From Vandiemenella viatica (lineage: Eukaryota > Arthropoda > Insecta > Orthoptera > Morabidae): 64,000 bases of DNA. The stretch spans positions 129,502,036 through 129,566,035 of the forward strand of contig CM061921.1 in assembly GCA_031002005.1 (NCBI GenBank). Direction: 5' to 3'. Shown here piece after piece: positions 22,615-34,013 of this stretch (the first letter of the stretch is position 1; each line of letters opens with the position of its first letter). The translations under genes and the position numbers were made by a program. Below the pieces are notes generated by a model. It made no database searches and was not told the DNA's origin. It saw nothing but the letters and a program-made list of their open reading frames with translations.

Positions 22615-23062
22615 GGGGGCGTCTATTAATTACGTTAGGTGTTTTTCCGGAATTCCGGACTCCCCCTCCCCCCCCACTCTGGTTGAGACATCGTGAGATC
22701 TGGTTGGATCCCTTCCTCTAAAATGACATGAGCTTTTGACGGAGGAACATCCCCCCCCCCCCCCCTACTAATCGACCTCGAAACTTTTCGTGACCTTTTT
22801 TTTTAGATCTCATGCTTCCAAGGGAAGTCACACCTCCTCCCCCAAGGTCGGCTTTTGGATGAAATACCTCGCCTAAAGTCGACTTTCGCGTCATTTGTAG
22901 ACCTAATTTCTTTTTTCTTTTTTTTTTTTTGCTCTACAGTCCTACAAGAATTTCAAAACCTCACGTGAGATTTCCATTGACTCCCCCTCTGCCTTGATGA
23001 GGTTTCGTAAGATTTCGCCGGACCCCCTCCCAATGCACCTCACGTAATTAATGGACTCCCCC
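22615..23062. mobile_element. Harbinger-like MITE, family 2, inside hAT copy B
   Basis: The left end GGGGGCGTCTATTAATTACG matches the inverse of the right end, GGGGGAGTCCATTAATTACG. TTT flanks both sides, which fits the 3-bp duplication length of Harbinger but not its usual TWA. The interior has C-runs and repeated CGTxAGATTT...GGACCCCC-like phrases. It is non-coding. Confidence 0.65.
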
Positions 23063-24039
23063 TTTATACTGTGACATCGCAGGAGCGTGCGCTATTAATT
23101 TATTTTTTATAACAATGAATATAAGGAAGTTTTTTTAAAATGTAATTAATTTGTATTTACCGTAAGGCTAACGACGGCTTTTAACTAGTATTACATACAG
23201 TATTTACAAAAAGTACGACTTTTAGTTAACTGTATTCGTTTGTATTTTATTTTATTTTTATTACCATTAAGCGATTGTGAAAACGTCGATAGTATAAGAG
23301 GTATTTTGTGATAAAATATTTATTACTTGGAATTTACAGTATATATGTCCTAGGTGCCCGGATAAGAGTTGGGCTGGCCCAACGGTCTAGCACTGATATG
23401 ATCATAAGAAAACTGTACGGGTTTTCCACATAAGGTCGTCCTAGACGACCATAACCATGTTTTCCCCTCAAAGCGCAAATTAAAAGAGTCCCCAAAACAA
23501 GCCCAACCCAATACAAAGTAACACATAGCAGTAGAGCTACCTAGGTAGCGGGACATGCACAAACACGCCGTTGAAGCAGCGACACAAAAAAAGGTAAAAT
23601 TGTTTCATTCATTCTGTGGTCGTATCTATACTGCTACATACGGTGTTCAGCTCACAGGTCCAGCTTGATTCAGTCTTATGAATTAACTGCAATGCTGTTG
23701 GAGAGAGGTGCTGAAACGCTGCTGGGTACCTTTCCGAAAATTACAACTTTTCTGCGGATGCTAAAGCCACTAATTTGAAGTGAAAATTAAATCATGATTG
23801 CTTGCAGACTTACCTGCCTCTACTAGTATATTTTAATTAATTTGCTACTCGAATTTACTGTCACTTTAAAAATATCAATGAATACTGCAAATACAGGTTT
23901 CATCACATTATCATCAATCAGCAGCTAACGATGCTAAGAACTTATAGAAAAAATTAAATACCGGTCACTGTTATGACGAATACTGCTCACCGGAAGGAAG
24001 TAGAAGATAATCGACAAATTGGGTCATCTATGATATCTT

Positions 24040-24830
24040 CCATTATTTTCTGTGGTACGCCATACAAATGACTTGCGTTTGAGAAGTAAAGAGCAACATA
24101 AAGGTATTCTTGAAGACCTGCTGAAACTAAGAAGTGTTTTAGTTTTGAAACAGCATATAGAAAAAAGTTAGAAAAATTGTTATTTATAATCTCCCCACAG
24201 ATTAAAAACGAAATCACTGACCTAGGCGGCTTGGTCAATAAAAGGTGAAACTTATGCAGACCGCAAAGAAGGCTTATGCTTATATTGTACTGGCAGATGA
24301 GTCGTGTGGCTTAGCTGGGAAGAACAGCTTTCCATAAAAATCAGTTTTTTTGACGAAGATAAAAATTCAATCCGCAAAAAATTTCTGTGATTCGTAGATC
24401 TGATGGCGTTGAATGACAAATTATGGCATCAGAAATTGATAGGTTTTAAGGAAACGAAGGACATGGACCTGACAGGTGCGTTAGCCAAGGATATGAAGTG
24501 TGTTAATTGGTGGGATTCAAAAAAATATATAAAAAGCCTTTATTTTCATTGTACAAGCCACAGACTTAACCTGGTTGAAATAATTTAAATGGAATTACAG
24601 AAATACAGAACACAATTAACACCATACAGTACATCATAACTTTTTATGGGAAACCTTTTTATGGAGAAAGTACGTGCCAAATATATCAGCTTTATATGAG
24701 ACCCACTGGTCTCACAAATATACGTGTTTTGCTATTTTCAACGAGCATTTTGAAGACATTGTTAATGGACTTTCGAATGTTTTTAGAGAAGGGAATGATG
24801 CGGCGAGGAAAAGTACTTAGCTGTTACAAT
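24040..24830 (+). pseudogene. hAT transposase relic (DUF4371/ZMYM type), copy B
   Basis: LRLRSKEQHKGILEDLLKLR near 24074 corresponds to the family's R-G-H-x-D/N-x-G-N-F-x-x-L-L block. IISPQIKNEITDLGG at about 24187-24230 matches the S-P-x-I-Q-N-E-x-I block. VLADESCG near 24290 stands for the L-A-D-E-T-x-D motif that holds a catalytic-region acidic residue. Then FKETKDMDLTGALAKD and HCTSHRLNLVE (24550-24580) follow the usual order. Many stops and shifts are present. This copy retains the N-terminal half that copy A has lost. Confidence 0.65.
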
Positions 24831-25645
24831 ACGCTGCTACTAAATCAGACTTCATTATAAGCATTGGATTGAATACTCAGGATTATCGGTACCTGTTGCC
24901 ACTGCGTTACAATCAAAGATGATCGACATGTATACATGCATTGATCATATTAATACAGTAATATCTATCATAAAAGATCATCACAACAACGCGGGCACGG
25001 AGAGCTAAAGTATTTTAAACACATCTACCAGAAATGCATCTGCCATTGGAACCGATATGAAAGTGGGCGCATTGTATCTATCCAATAACGTCGTTCCAAT
25101 AACCCTGCTGAGTTTCTATACGATTTTTGAAAGTGATCTATTTTCATACCTTATTTAAATTCCTTGGTAGTGTTTTGGGATTATACATTGCACTTTTACT
25201 CGTTTTGGTTTAAACCTAACGCTAGGTATTTAGTAAATAATCAATTATAGGACGTATTCAGTTTTAGATCATATTACATGCCTTACAGTAAATCATGTCA
25301 GTTTTAAAAATAATCTATGTATCTAATAAGCACTGAAACAAACACTTTATTTGCAAAGAATTACCTATTTAGCTAGCAGACGAGAAAGCCCTTTCCATTT
25401 CCTCATTCGTTGGTTTGATTGAAATGATCATATGATCATATATAAAAAACTTTTTGAAAATCTTAACAACTTTCTGCACTTTGTTTGAAATCATTATATC
25501 TGGGAATCACCTCTGTACGTGGATGATCCAGTGTTACGGTCACGCTTTGTGCTTCAGTTGTGGCGTCCAGGTCTTCGTGATCTAAGTACGAGACAAAGTT
25601 GTTTATGTGCGCTCAATTTGTTTATTTTTTTTGGGTGGGGGGAGG

Positions 25646-25654
25646 GGTATAAAA
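25646..25654 (+). promoter_or_regulatory. TATA-like site inside hAT copy B
   Basis: TATAAAA (25648-25654) after a T/G-rich tract, followed by CGACAACTGCCAATTGTGT. It is the counterpart of 4777-4783 in copy A. Confidence 0.3.
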
Positions 25655-26639
25655 CGTCGACAACTGCCAATTGTGTACTGTGTGAAAAGTACAATTGCAG
25701 GTACCAAGGCAGAACGTTTTCCATGATACTTGTTTCGACAGATCTTTTGCCGATAACATAAGATTCAACAGCAACACCAATACTAGTCAGTCGTTTTTTG
25801 ACCAGACTGATGCAATGCTCCGTGGTGCACGAACCCTGTATTCTAAGCAAACTGATATTAAAATTTGTTTCTTTGCTGTGAACGTAATGTAGGTGATTTT
25901 TTTGGAATCGTCCACTCATCAAACACTCAACTAAAATCTTTTCCATTGCTTGAAACATTCAAACTGAACAATTATGACAACTTTTACGGTATTTGAAAAC
26001 TTTGCTATCATAGATCTTATAGAATTAGCAGAATTAGGAAATTGAAATCCACTTTTTGAAAAGAAATATCTCAAATACAATGAAGTACAGTTTATGATGA
26101 AAAACGTTTTAACACATCATCTATTCACTAGATTTTTAAATAGCTGTCAATAGTTGTAACCTTCTTTTTGTATTGATTCTACTTCCTCCTCAGAAACAAC
26201 TCTAATTGTATCTTTTTTGTGTGTACGATCTGGGACCTAGTTTTGCAATAGGATGACATAACTCAAATTACAGTAATGCACACAACAAAAACCAACTGGA
26301 GTTCTTAAAAAAAAAAAGTGAATGTATATACTTATGATGACGGACGACATAAACACACATTTGTTGCCGTGAGTCAAATGTCAACTTGACTGGGTAAAGG
26401 TGAACGGGGCGCCACTACCTGTAGAGAACGAGTTGGACTGGAAAGACAAGGTGCCGAAGACTGAAACATGTTTTCACCCCATTTTATGGATTGCGGATCC
26501 GCTTAATTAGGTACTTGATCCGTCAGACTACCAAATGATGCGGGATCCCGCATTGTTGGATTGCAATCCCTTGCTACATCCCAGCTAAAGTTTAAGTAAG
26601 TCATTGTTTGATTTTTTTAAAAAATATTCATTAAGTTTC

Positions 26640-26882
26640 TGCCAAAGCTACAACTTAAAATTTTTTGATTATGAAGTAGCACTATGGTATAAACTATGGA
26701 AGGACAAGGGTATGACAATAGAAAATATTAGAGAACTAGACCTTACTAAAGAGTTAAATGAGACGGAAATATCCTAGAGAACCATCTAAAGTGTTTGTGT
26801 ATGCTTGGTGTACACAGAAAACTTTTACAAGAAAATTGTGATAAAATTTCTGATAAATTAGCTCGAAAATTATTATTAGTGT
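26640..26882 (+). pseudogene. hAT transposase relic, C-terminal part, copy B
   Basis: It parallels 6110-6345: a V-A-x-W-Y-K-L-W-K-D-K-G-M stretch, then MLGVHRKLLQ near 26800. It shares the deletion of the dimerisation core with copy A, so the loss predates their separation or the ancestor was already non-autonomous. AT-rich palindromic TTAATTAA repeats follow (26885-26985). Confidence 0.5.
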
Positions 26883-27095
26883 AATTAAATAAATATTAAT
26901 TAATTAAATTATAATTTAATTAATTTTATAATTAATTAATTAATTATAATTTAATTAATTAAAATATTATAAAATTAATTAAGTAATCAAATATATATGT
27001 ATTGCATTAATCAGCGTTTTTGTAGCATGCATATTATCAGTTTTTTCTTGCCTGCCCCCCCTGAACAAAATCCTGGCTACGCCCTTGCCAAGAAG

Positions 27096-27172
27096 TAGAT
27101 GTCAGTTTTAACTACGACGATTTGAACCGGGGACCTTCCATTCCCCAGCCACGCACCATAGCCAACTCAGTT
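27096..27172 (-). repeat. tRNA-like SINE head, interrupted by hAT copy B
   Basis: On minus: TGGCTATGGTGCGTGG (box A-like), then CCCCGGTTCAAATCG (box B) at the expected spacing of about 35 bases. The body runs into the hAT target duplication at 27095. There is no acceptor-stem pairing, so it is not a working tRNA gene. Confidence 0.5.
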
Positions 27173-27769
27173 AATTTAATTAATACTATTTCGTATTAAA
27201 TGCAGTACGATTGGAAAATTTAAGACCGTTTAAAGATCGATAGAAGTAAATTACGAAAATTTATGATACTTTGAATATAAATATGTCAAAGAAGAATAAA
27301 TGTATTGAAGTAAAGAATATCAAGTGTTAGGCGGAAAGTTTAGTTGTGATGGTTTCTTGCAGCAAGCATGTTGTCCCCCTTCCCACGATACTGAAAACGG
27401 GGAAAAATCTGTACGAGCCACAGAGGACATTTATGTACTACCAATGTTCTTACTAACATCAGATGCATGGGTCTGCAACAGAAATTCCACTGAAATAAGC
27501 ATTCACATAATGTTTACTCTTTTCCAAAACACAAATACTTTTCCTTGTTAGCACAAATCAGATACAAAAAAGATTCATTTTTAATTCTAAGGTGATCTAA
27601 TGAAGTTATGTTAAATATACTATTTTATTTATATCTCACCAATAGTAAAGTCATCATGATGTAGCTTATCTTCAAACTCTTTTTTAAGGTATTAAGACAT
27701 TAGAAGTAAATTGATTGTCAAATTTCTTCATGGATTGGAAATCCAGCTCTTCTCTGATTTAGAAATGTC
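27173..27769. other. No gene recognised
   Basis: A 75-codon plus frame (27324-27551) resembles nothing I know. No element ends seen. Confidence 0.35.
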
Positions 27770-28116
27770 CACCTTCTTCTTTCTCTTCCATTTTCCTTCT
27801 ATCACCTTTTCCTTTTGATGACAGTTTTGTTTTTTACTTAGTCTCCATTTAAGTCTCTTCCTCCTTTCCTTCCAATTTTCTTTTATCACCTTTCCCTTTT
27901 GGTGGAGGTTCTGTTCTTTAGTCCCCCTCCACAGCTTTAAACTCCTTCTTCCTCTTCGACCAATTTTCTTTAATCACCTTTCCCTATTGGTGACTGTTTT
28001 CTTTTTTACTTTGCCTCCCTTTTAGTCTCTTCTTCCTTTTCTTCCAATTTTCTTTCATGTAAGTTTCCTTTTGACGGAGTTTTGTTCTTCATTTAACCTC
28101 CCTTAAAATGTCTTCT
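27770..28116. repeat. Four-unit minisatellite, 84-88 bp period, pyrimidine-rich on plus
   Basis: Units share TTCCAATTTTCTTT, ATCACCTTTCCCTTTTGGTG, a TTTTTACTTTGCCTCC-like part and TTAGTCTCTTCTTCC. The CCA of the anchor ends at 27790, 27874, 27962 and 28046, spacings of 84, 88 and 84 bases. Read on minus the units are lysine/glutamate-rich in one frame but broken by stops, so any coding origin is lost or absent. Confidence 0.8.
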
Positions 28117-28933
28117 TAGCTGCGCTAATAATCAGCAACTTACTGAAAAATGGTGCTCCAACATTTATGGTGATCGTCCACCCATTGTAGCGAACTAACC
28201 AAGGGTGGTTTAAAACACTTCTTCATAATTTCATAGTCTCATTTAGTTGCGCCTTATGCTTACTCGGGGTCCTATATCATCATGAAGTGCCACTTTGCCG
28301 CCCCACATGATATCATTTTTTTCAGTTGTTTGAATAGTTCCCTCACGAGTTAACCTTCATTCGTCCCACAACCACATCTTCAGTCTCCCATTTATCTTGT
28401 AGAAATACTGTAACAGTGGCTGACTAGTGAAGCAAGGTCATCCCACCTTGCTCTATATCTCCACCGCCACGTTCTTCTTGCTCTACTTTCATTTCTCCAT
28501 ATGCTTCGAAACTGTTTATTGAACTTCGTTCTATTGTTACAAAATTTCGTTTCAGTTTGTTTTATTTTTTTCGGAAAAACTTTGTATGTGTCTCTGAAGA
28601 CATACATTAGCTGACTTTAGACTTTCCATATCTTGTTTCAGGGTTTCGGTATTTATTTTTGGCTTCCAAAATTTTGTTTCAGTTTCCAAATTTTTGTTTC
28701 ATAAAATTAAATAAATCCTGTAAACTTAGTACAGCAATTTTTTAATCAATTTAATGCATGGCAAGGAATCTATGCTAGCCCCTAGATGACTCGTATTCAG
28801 AATTTACTTTTATAATAATTCCCTCGAGATGAGACACAAGCATATCAAAATCTATAAATATAATGTTCTCTGGTGACTAGTCGTATTACGAAATATTTCC
28901 ACACGATGCTTCTGCGATCAAGTTATTATCTTC
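28117..28933. other. No gene recognised
   Basis: Contains a 20-bp tandem pair near 28657-28698 (TTCCAAAATTTTGTTTCAG, then TTTCCAAATTTTTGTTTCAT) and the first copy of a 21-bp direct repeat described separately. No coding signature. Confidence 0.35.
28613..28645 (+). repeat. Direct repeat, copy 1, splice-acceptor-like
   Basis: CTGACTTTAGACTTTCCATAT followed by a T-rich tract and TTTCAGGG. The same phrase recurs at 29228-29258. Confidence 0.6.
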
Positions 28934-29179
28934 TTTTTTTTTTTTTTTTTAACACCTCGTCAACGGCTGAGGTCATTAGAGGCGGGATGGGACTGAGGAC
29001 AAGGAACGGGAAAGAATTCGGCCATGGCCTTTTTGAAAGAATCATCCCGGCATCTCCTGAAGTGATTTGGGGAAACCATGGATAACCCAAATCTGGATGC
29101 CCGGACGGGGATTCGAACCCGAGTCCTCCCGAATGCGAGGCCAGAACGTTAACCGTTTTCACCCACCACGCTCGGTGCG
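28934..29179 (-). repeat. Central-block SINE, near full length
   Basis: On minus it starts ACCGAGCGTGGTGGGTGAAA (box A region), then GGGTTCGAATCCCC (box B), the central block, GGCCATGGCCGAATTC, and GCCGTTGACGAGGTG before a poly(A) tail (T-run 28934-28950 on plus). GCGATCAA occurs just left of the tail region (from 28914) and directly right of the head (from 29180), suggesting a decayed target duplication. This is the best copy for defining the family. Confidence 0.8.
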
Positions 29180-29227
29180 GCGATCAAAATCATTCCCGCT
29201 ATCTTCTGGTGAAGAAATACTTTATCT

Positions 29228-29258
29228 GACTTTAGACTTTCCATATTTTTTTCAGGTA
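29228..29258 (+). repeat. Direct repeat, copy 2, splice-acceptor-like
   Basis: CTGACTTTAGACTTTCCATAT, then a T-run and CAGGTATT. It is 615 bp from copy 1 and has the shape of a polypyrimidine tract plus AG. It immediately precedes the repetitive acidic frame at 29285 onward. Confidence 0.6.
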
Positions 29259-29284
29259 TTCAGAAGTTGTGATTTACAAACCTG

Positions 29285-29449
29285 CTACCTAGAGAAGAAA
29301 AAAGTGAAGCAGGAAAGCTCAATTTCTTCACAAACCGACTTCCTGAACAAGAAGAAAGTGAAACAGAAAAGAACAATTTCTTATCGAATCCACTATCTGA
29401 TGAAGAAAAGAGTGAAGCGGAGAAGTCGAGAAGTAGCAAAACAGACTGT
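29285..29449 (+). repeat. 54-bp tandem repeat encoding acidic 18-residue units
   Basis: Three units (anchor GTGAA at 29304, 29358 and 29412) translate in one frame to EEKSEAGKLNFFTNR, EESETEKNNFLSN and EEKSEAEKSRSSK variants. The exact three-codon period and changes that keep the E/K/S pattern point to a once-coding repeat. The frame stops near 29470. A different frame stays open from 29067 to 29573 but is basic and runs through the SINE, so I do not call it a gene. No known protein is recognised. Confidence 0.5.
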
Positions 29450-29579
29450 GGAGAGTACCAACAGTTTTGAAAATGATATTAAAATGACAAAAGAAGAGAA
29501 AGGTATTAGTGCTGAAAAGAAAGGTAGGAAAAACAGAAGAGATGAGGATGAAGAAAACATTGAGAAAGTATAAGCTATT

Positions 29580-32500
29580 CTGGAAATAAAATATTCAGAA
29601 ATGAAAGAGGTAAAGAATGATTGATTCTAACTAAGGAAAATGCAATAATAATGAAGAGGAAATAGGAAGTGATGAAGTTTGTGGCAACACAGAGGAAGAT
29701 ACTGATGCAAGAAGTATGGATCATAGTGAACAAGTAAATGAAGCAAGTAACATTTTTACAAGCGATGAAATTGAGTGTTCTGAATTGAAAGTGTAAAAAA
29801 TAGAGGTGATTTAATTTGCAACAATATGAAAATAGTTCTGTTACCTCAAAGAAATGTCAGAGATAATGGTGATAATAAGGAAAGTCAGACGCTTTTGTTT
29901 AAAAGTAAAGAACATTTACCATGAATAAATACTGAGGGTTCATCATCTGTAACAGTTCCTAATTAGTAGGGAAGGAACAGTCATATGAACTGTATCCCAT
30001 TGAAGAAAAAGAGAATAGAGGAGTTTGTTCAACATTTGCAGAAATTGCGTAAAATATTATTCCCAATCTTTATCGATAAATACCACATTTGACAGAACAA
30101 GAAAATAAAACATGACAAATGGTTTAGTATTATATACTCTTCAGGGTCCAGGTACCACCTTCTTGTAAACAACTACTTCTTTCGTGAACTAATGTATTGT
30201 TAGTTATATTGATCTGTGTAATTGAAATATATGACAAAAAAATGTCATATCAGTAAGTGGTAACTGATATATTTTTTTAATCAGGCCTATTACCAGTTCT
30301 GTTGATCCATTAATAACTGTAAAATGAAGCTACTTAGGCCACAAAAAATTCTCAGGCTTCAGAAGCTTGTGTCTTGGTTAAATTTTACTCTGATGCCATA
30401 CTGTAATGTGGCATCATGCCAGAGTTTGATCTATGCATTAAGAACTACTTTAAGACACAACCGTAACATGATTTCAATTTGTGTGTTTTTTGTTTTAGTT
30501 TCTAGTGTTTTGTTAGTATTAAGAAAAGATGATTCTTTTTGTAAAATTTATGTAAAACTCCTACACCGATCGAAAGAGAACTAGGTATCAAAGAATGCAA
30601 GTTCGATTTTATAAGTTTACTGGTGTCTTTTCATAGAAAAGTCATGGTAAACTTGAGGAGGGCTGTAACAAAACAGGAATACTTTTTGATTGATGTAGAA
30701 TATAACAATAATAATTTTCCATGACAAAAATTATATTTGGTCTTTGAATATGAATGCGGTTGAATAGCGATTGGTTTTAGAAGAAAGTAAAAAAAAGTTT
30801 GCGTTACCATGGTGAGGCATATATATACAGCGAGTGTTGAACAGCAGTTACTGCTGAAAAAGGAACCAGACATTTCTGAATACCTTATCTCTTCGATGTT
30901 GTTTCGTGGGGAGATAAAAAAAAAGACGTTAATAAAGTTTTAACCTGCGTAAAAATATAAAAGGGTACATTCTTAATTTGGAGACAGTAAAGAGTAATTA
31001 AAGCAGACTTATCTCTGGTGGCCGTAATTATTAAAACATCTAAAAATTACAACACAGATATTTATAGTAAGCATTAAGTTATACGACAAATAATTCCGAT
31101 AGTTATACTACAAACGCCGAGAAAAACTTCGTTGCCAAAAATCTATAAGATTTTGAAAAGAATTCATCCTTTACTTCTTTGGGTTCAGTTCAAATAGGCA
31201 ATCTCGGGTAGTATTATTTGACTTAAAACATTAGTTTTTTGAGAAAAAAAGAAGAAAAATTTCTTAGTAGGTCAGGTGGCGTCCGTCAGCTAGTCCGGGG
31301 ATCCTGCTTATCAGCGCTTTCGTTAATGCTTTAGCTCGATTCCACCACTCTGTTTGTATTGTTGCAAATGGCACACATGGCGCAGTTGTCTTAGCGATTT
31401 ACTGTTAATGAAGATTTCCGGCACGACTGTTTCAACGACGTAATGACTCTCTTGAAAAACGGATGCGCCTGTTGAACATCGGGATGCACCAACACTTGTA
31501 TTTCAAGTATATGTATCGATACGGAAACTCCTACTTTTCTTTGAGGGTTTTTCAATTGCTTTTAAATTAGAAATGTTGTGTCCTCGAACACAGTCGGTCA
31601 TGTAACAATCCTCTGTCCGTTCACGGTCGCCATATTACACTCCTCTTCTGTCAGTGGACGGATGTTACACTTCTCTCTTGAAAAGCGCGAAATGTCAAGT
31701 TCCTTAACATTGGGTATATGTTCTTCTCTGAGCGTTTGGTGTGAGCGATTACCCTCACTTCCCTACTACTCAGAGGTGCTCCACGTCCGGTATGTAACCA
31801 AATTCGCTAGTAGGTGTCCACTACGGTACCTAGCGACATGCGTTGAGTTATAGAAACTCCTCGAGTTCAACAAAGTGTGATGGTGGGTAATAGTTGGAAA
31901 CAAATTCTTGAGACAAAATGTATCTATCGCTTACCCATGTTTATTAAACACTAAATTTCCCACCACCGCCACTTATTTAATTCTACCACATCTGGAAGTT
32001 CGGGTGTAACCCCTAACGCTCAGGGAAGAGCCTATAAGTAATTATAAGGAACTTGATATTTCATCCTTGACAGGAGAGAACTGTAACCTGTCGTCCAATG
32101 ACAGAGGAGGCGAAATATTAGTTTGCCGCTGATTTCACTCACTCAGAGAAAAGTTTAGTAAATTTTTGCAAGTCGTTATGCAACCCTCGCGCAAGCCAAT
32201 GGTTTTATTAACCCTTACATCCTTAAGCACCACCACAGAGATTGATGTAAGTGAATGCGCGCAATACAACTTTCACACTCGCCAGCTGTTGTAAAGACTA
32301 TTTATTTCGTCCTGTAAACTGGACATAGTTAGGGGCCGTCTTTGTGACAGGTATGCATCTGTGAGAAGGCCACTCTTCCCTTTCGGCCACTTGCAGGTGT
32401 GCATGGGACAAAGAAAGGATTATCGGTACATGACGGAGAGGGGGACGGGATGAGGTAGCATAAAGTGTAAGGGTGACCCTCGGAGAGAGTGGCTGTATAC

Positions 32501-32940
32501 GTGCATGTGTGAAATAATAACACACTATTAATCGATTATAACCTGAGAAAAGTTTTGTTGTTTGTTTCCATGTTAAAACCATCACTTTGAAGAGACGGTT
32601 GGAGCTGGATCACTGAGCCGCCATTCGAAAAGGATAACCATTTGCTCATCGAATGTGTGCTAAAACGAGTGTTCGTTCAGTGTTAACTCAGTGCGACATT
32701 TAATTTTGTTTTGAGTGTGTGAAGCACAGAAATTCTTCCAGAATATTGGACGTCGCTGACCTCCAACAAGAGACGTCAAACATTTGGTAATTACATAACT
32801 TTTATCCGCAAGAACAAACTGAGCTTCACTGTGGTGCATTGAACCCACAAGCGAAAACCCGTAAAGACTTATGCTCTCTGAATTTTTTTGAGCTAGACGG
32901 ATGTTGTATATAATCTGCCATATTATTGTTCATTCATCAT
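29580..32940. other. No gene recognised
   Basis: Over 3 kb with only short open frames. The first 250 bases continue an acidic, E/S/N-rich character in broken frames, possibly the same lost protein as the 54-bp repeats. Around 31.58-31.85 kb an open plus frame of 91 codons has no recognisable domain. No element ends or RNA genes seen. Confidence 0.35.
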
Positions 32941-33082
32941 TTTTTTGTGTGCCATGGTCGCAGCGCCAGTGCTACGGGTGGCTCGTTGCTTCCATCGGCG
33001 GCTGCAATGTGTACCAGCTGTTCGTCTTTGGTTGTCGGTTCGCCTGTTGTCCGTGAGTGGTCCTGCTGCCTTGGTGGCTGTC

Positions 33083-33456
33083 CTACCCTCCACTCCTATT
33101 GCTGATTACTGGACAGCCTCCGTAGCAGGCGGCGTGGTCAGCACCACAGTTCGTACACGTTGGTGTGGCATCACGCGGTCGTGTCCAAACCGTGGCGCTG
33201 TGATTTCCGCCGAAGCGCACACACCGCACCTGGCTCCGGCAGTCCTTTGCCAGGTGTCGGTAACGCTGGACGCTGAAACACAGGGTGATTCCAGCTGGCT
33301 TCTTGGAAGGTCGCTCCACCCGCTTCCTGCTGATTGGGCTGGCTGGCTCCTGGGTGTCAGCCTTCGGGTTGGAGTACTGCTTGGCGGCTGGTTGTGGTAT
33401 GGTCTCCGTTCCCCCACGTTCCTGAGTAGTGGTGATGGCTGGCTTCTGGTTCCCAA
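33083..33456 (-). pseudogene. LINE ORF1 (gag-like) with zinc knuckles, fragment
   Basis: On minus, AGITLCFSVQRYRHLAKDC is followed by VRCVRFGGNHSATVW and TCTNCGADHAACYGGCP, three consecutive CCHC-type knuckles as in the RNA-binding ORF1 of Jockey-type LINEs. The first knuckle has lost its second cysteine, the second has F for C and W for the last C; the third is intact. Upstream is proline/serine-rich linker. No ORF2 follows; at 32.94 kb the sequence runs into an A-rich stretch. The plus-strand open frame over the same bases is its mirror image. Confidence 0.7.
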
Positions 33457-33494
33457 GTCGTTTCGTGGCCGACTTAATTTCCTCCTGATTGGGG

Positions 33495-33941
33495 CTAGCT
33501 GCTAGAAATCAAGCTAGTACCGGCCATGTGCTGGTCGTGATTGTGGCCAGTTGGCGGAGTAACTCCCTCATGGCGCCGTGGTGCGTGGGTGGGACCGCTT
33601 GTAGCAGCTGGTCCAAGTGTCCCTTCGCGACTGTTTGGCTGGTCCTTGGTCAGCTGTTTGGTCCCCTCGTTGCTCCGAGTGGTGGGCGATGGTTCCCCTC
33701 TGCTGCTTGGTGTGACTGGTGCAGGCGACGCGAAGATTCTGTAGTACAGCTCCTCGAAGTACCGGTCGCAGTCGAAGCCGTCGGCGAAGATGCAAGGGAA
33801 TGGTACTTGTCGTGACCAGTCCTTCCCTTCATCGAATACTGGCTTGGCGAGGTGCGAGTACTTCTCGTTGCAGAGTGTACGACGCATCTGCTTGATTCCG
33901 GCGGGGATCTTCCAGACATATACTCTGCTCCAGACTCGCAC
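33495..33941 (-). CDS. Open frame of 148 codons, unknown, possibly LINE ORF1 N-part
   Basis: A long open frame in GC-rich DNA between the Penelope relic and the zinc knuckles. The N-terminal half is folded-looking (WKIPAGIKQM, KYSHLAKPVF, DCDRYFEELYYRIF); the C-terminal half is low-complexity S/T/P-rich (residues 70 onward). The order folded part, P/S/T linker, knuckles would suit a LINE ORF1, with a frame break near 33490. I do not recognise a family. GC-rich composition lengthens chance frames, so coding status is uncertain. Confidence 0.3.
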   Translation of the reverse strand: MRVWSRVYVWKIPAGIKQMRRTLCNEKYSHLAKPVFDEGKDWSRQVPFPCIFADGFDCDRYFEELYYRIFASPAPVTPSSRGEPSPTTRSNEGTKQLTKDQPNSREGTLGPAATSGPTHAPRRHEGVTPPTGHNHDQHMAGTSLISSS

Positions 33942-34013
33942 ACGCAGCTCGATAGACCATGGTCCTCATTTTTCGGCAAGGAAGTATTTCAGCTGGTGGT
34001 CGGTAGAAACATT

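Larger units (their letters stand above)
20882..27087 (+). mobile_element. hAT element, copy B, both ends present
   Basis: The left end CAAGGGCGTAGCCAGG (20882-20897) is the exact inverse of the right end CCTGGCTACGCCCTTG (27072-27087). Flanks GCAAGAAG (20874-20881) and CCAAGAAG (27088-27095) are 8-bp target duplications with one mismatch, as hAT transposases produce. It carries transposase relics (24.04-24.83 and 26.64-26.88 kb) and three later insertions: a hAT MITE, a SINE and a Harbinger-like MITE. It is 6.2 kb long and coding-dead. The bulk matches copy A. Confidence 0.85.

Noticed and set aside
26885..26985. TTAATTAA-rich tract as a replication origin or attachment site
   Set aside because: Simple AT-rich low-complexity DNA within the hAT; nothing specific supports a function.
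29067..29573. 168-codon plus frame
   Set aside because: It runs through the SINE and a lysine-rich low-complexity stretch; the frame preserved by the 54-bp repeat is a different one.
32945..33505. Plus-strand open frame of 186 codons
   Set aside because: It is the mirror image of the minus-strand zinc-knuckle ORF1; the knuckle motifs on minus explain the region better.
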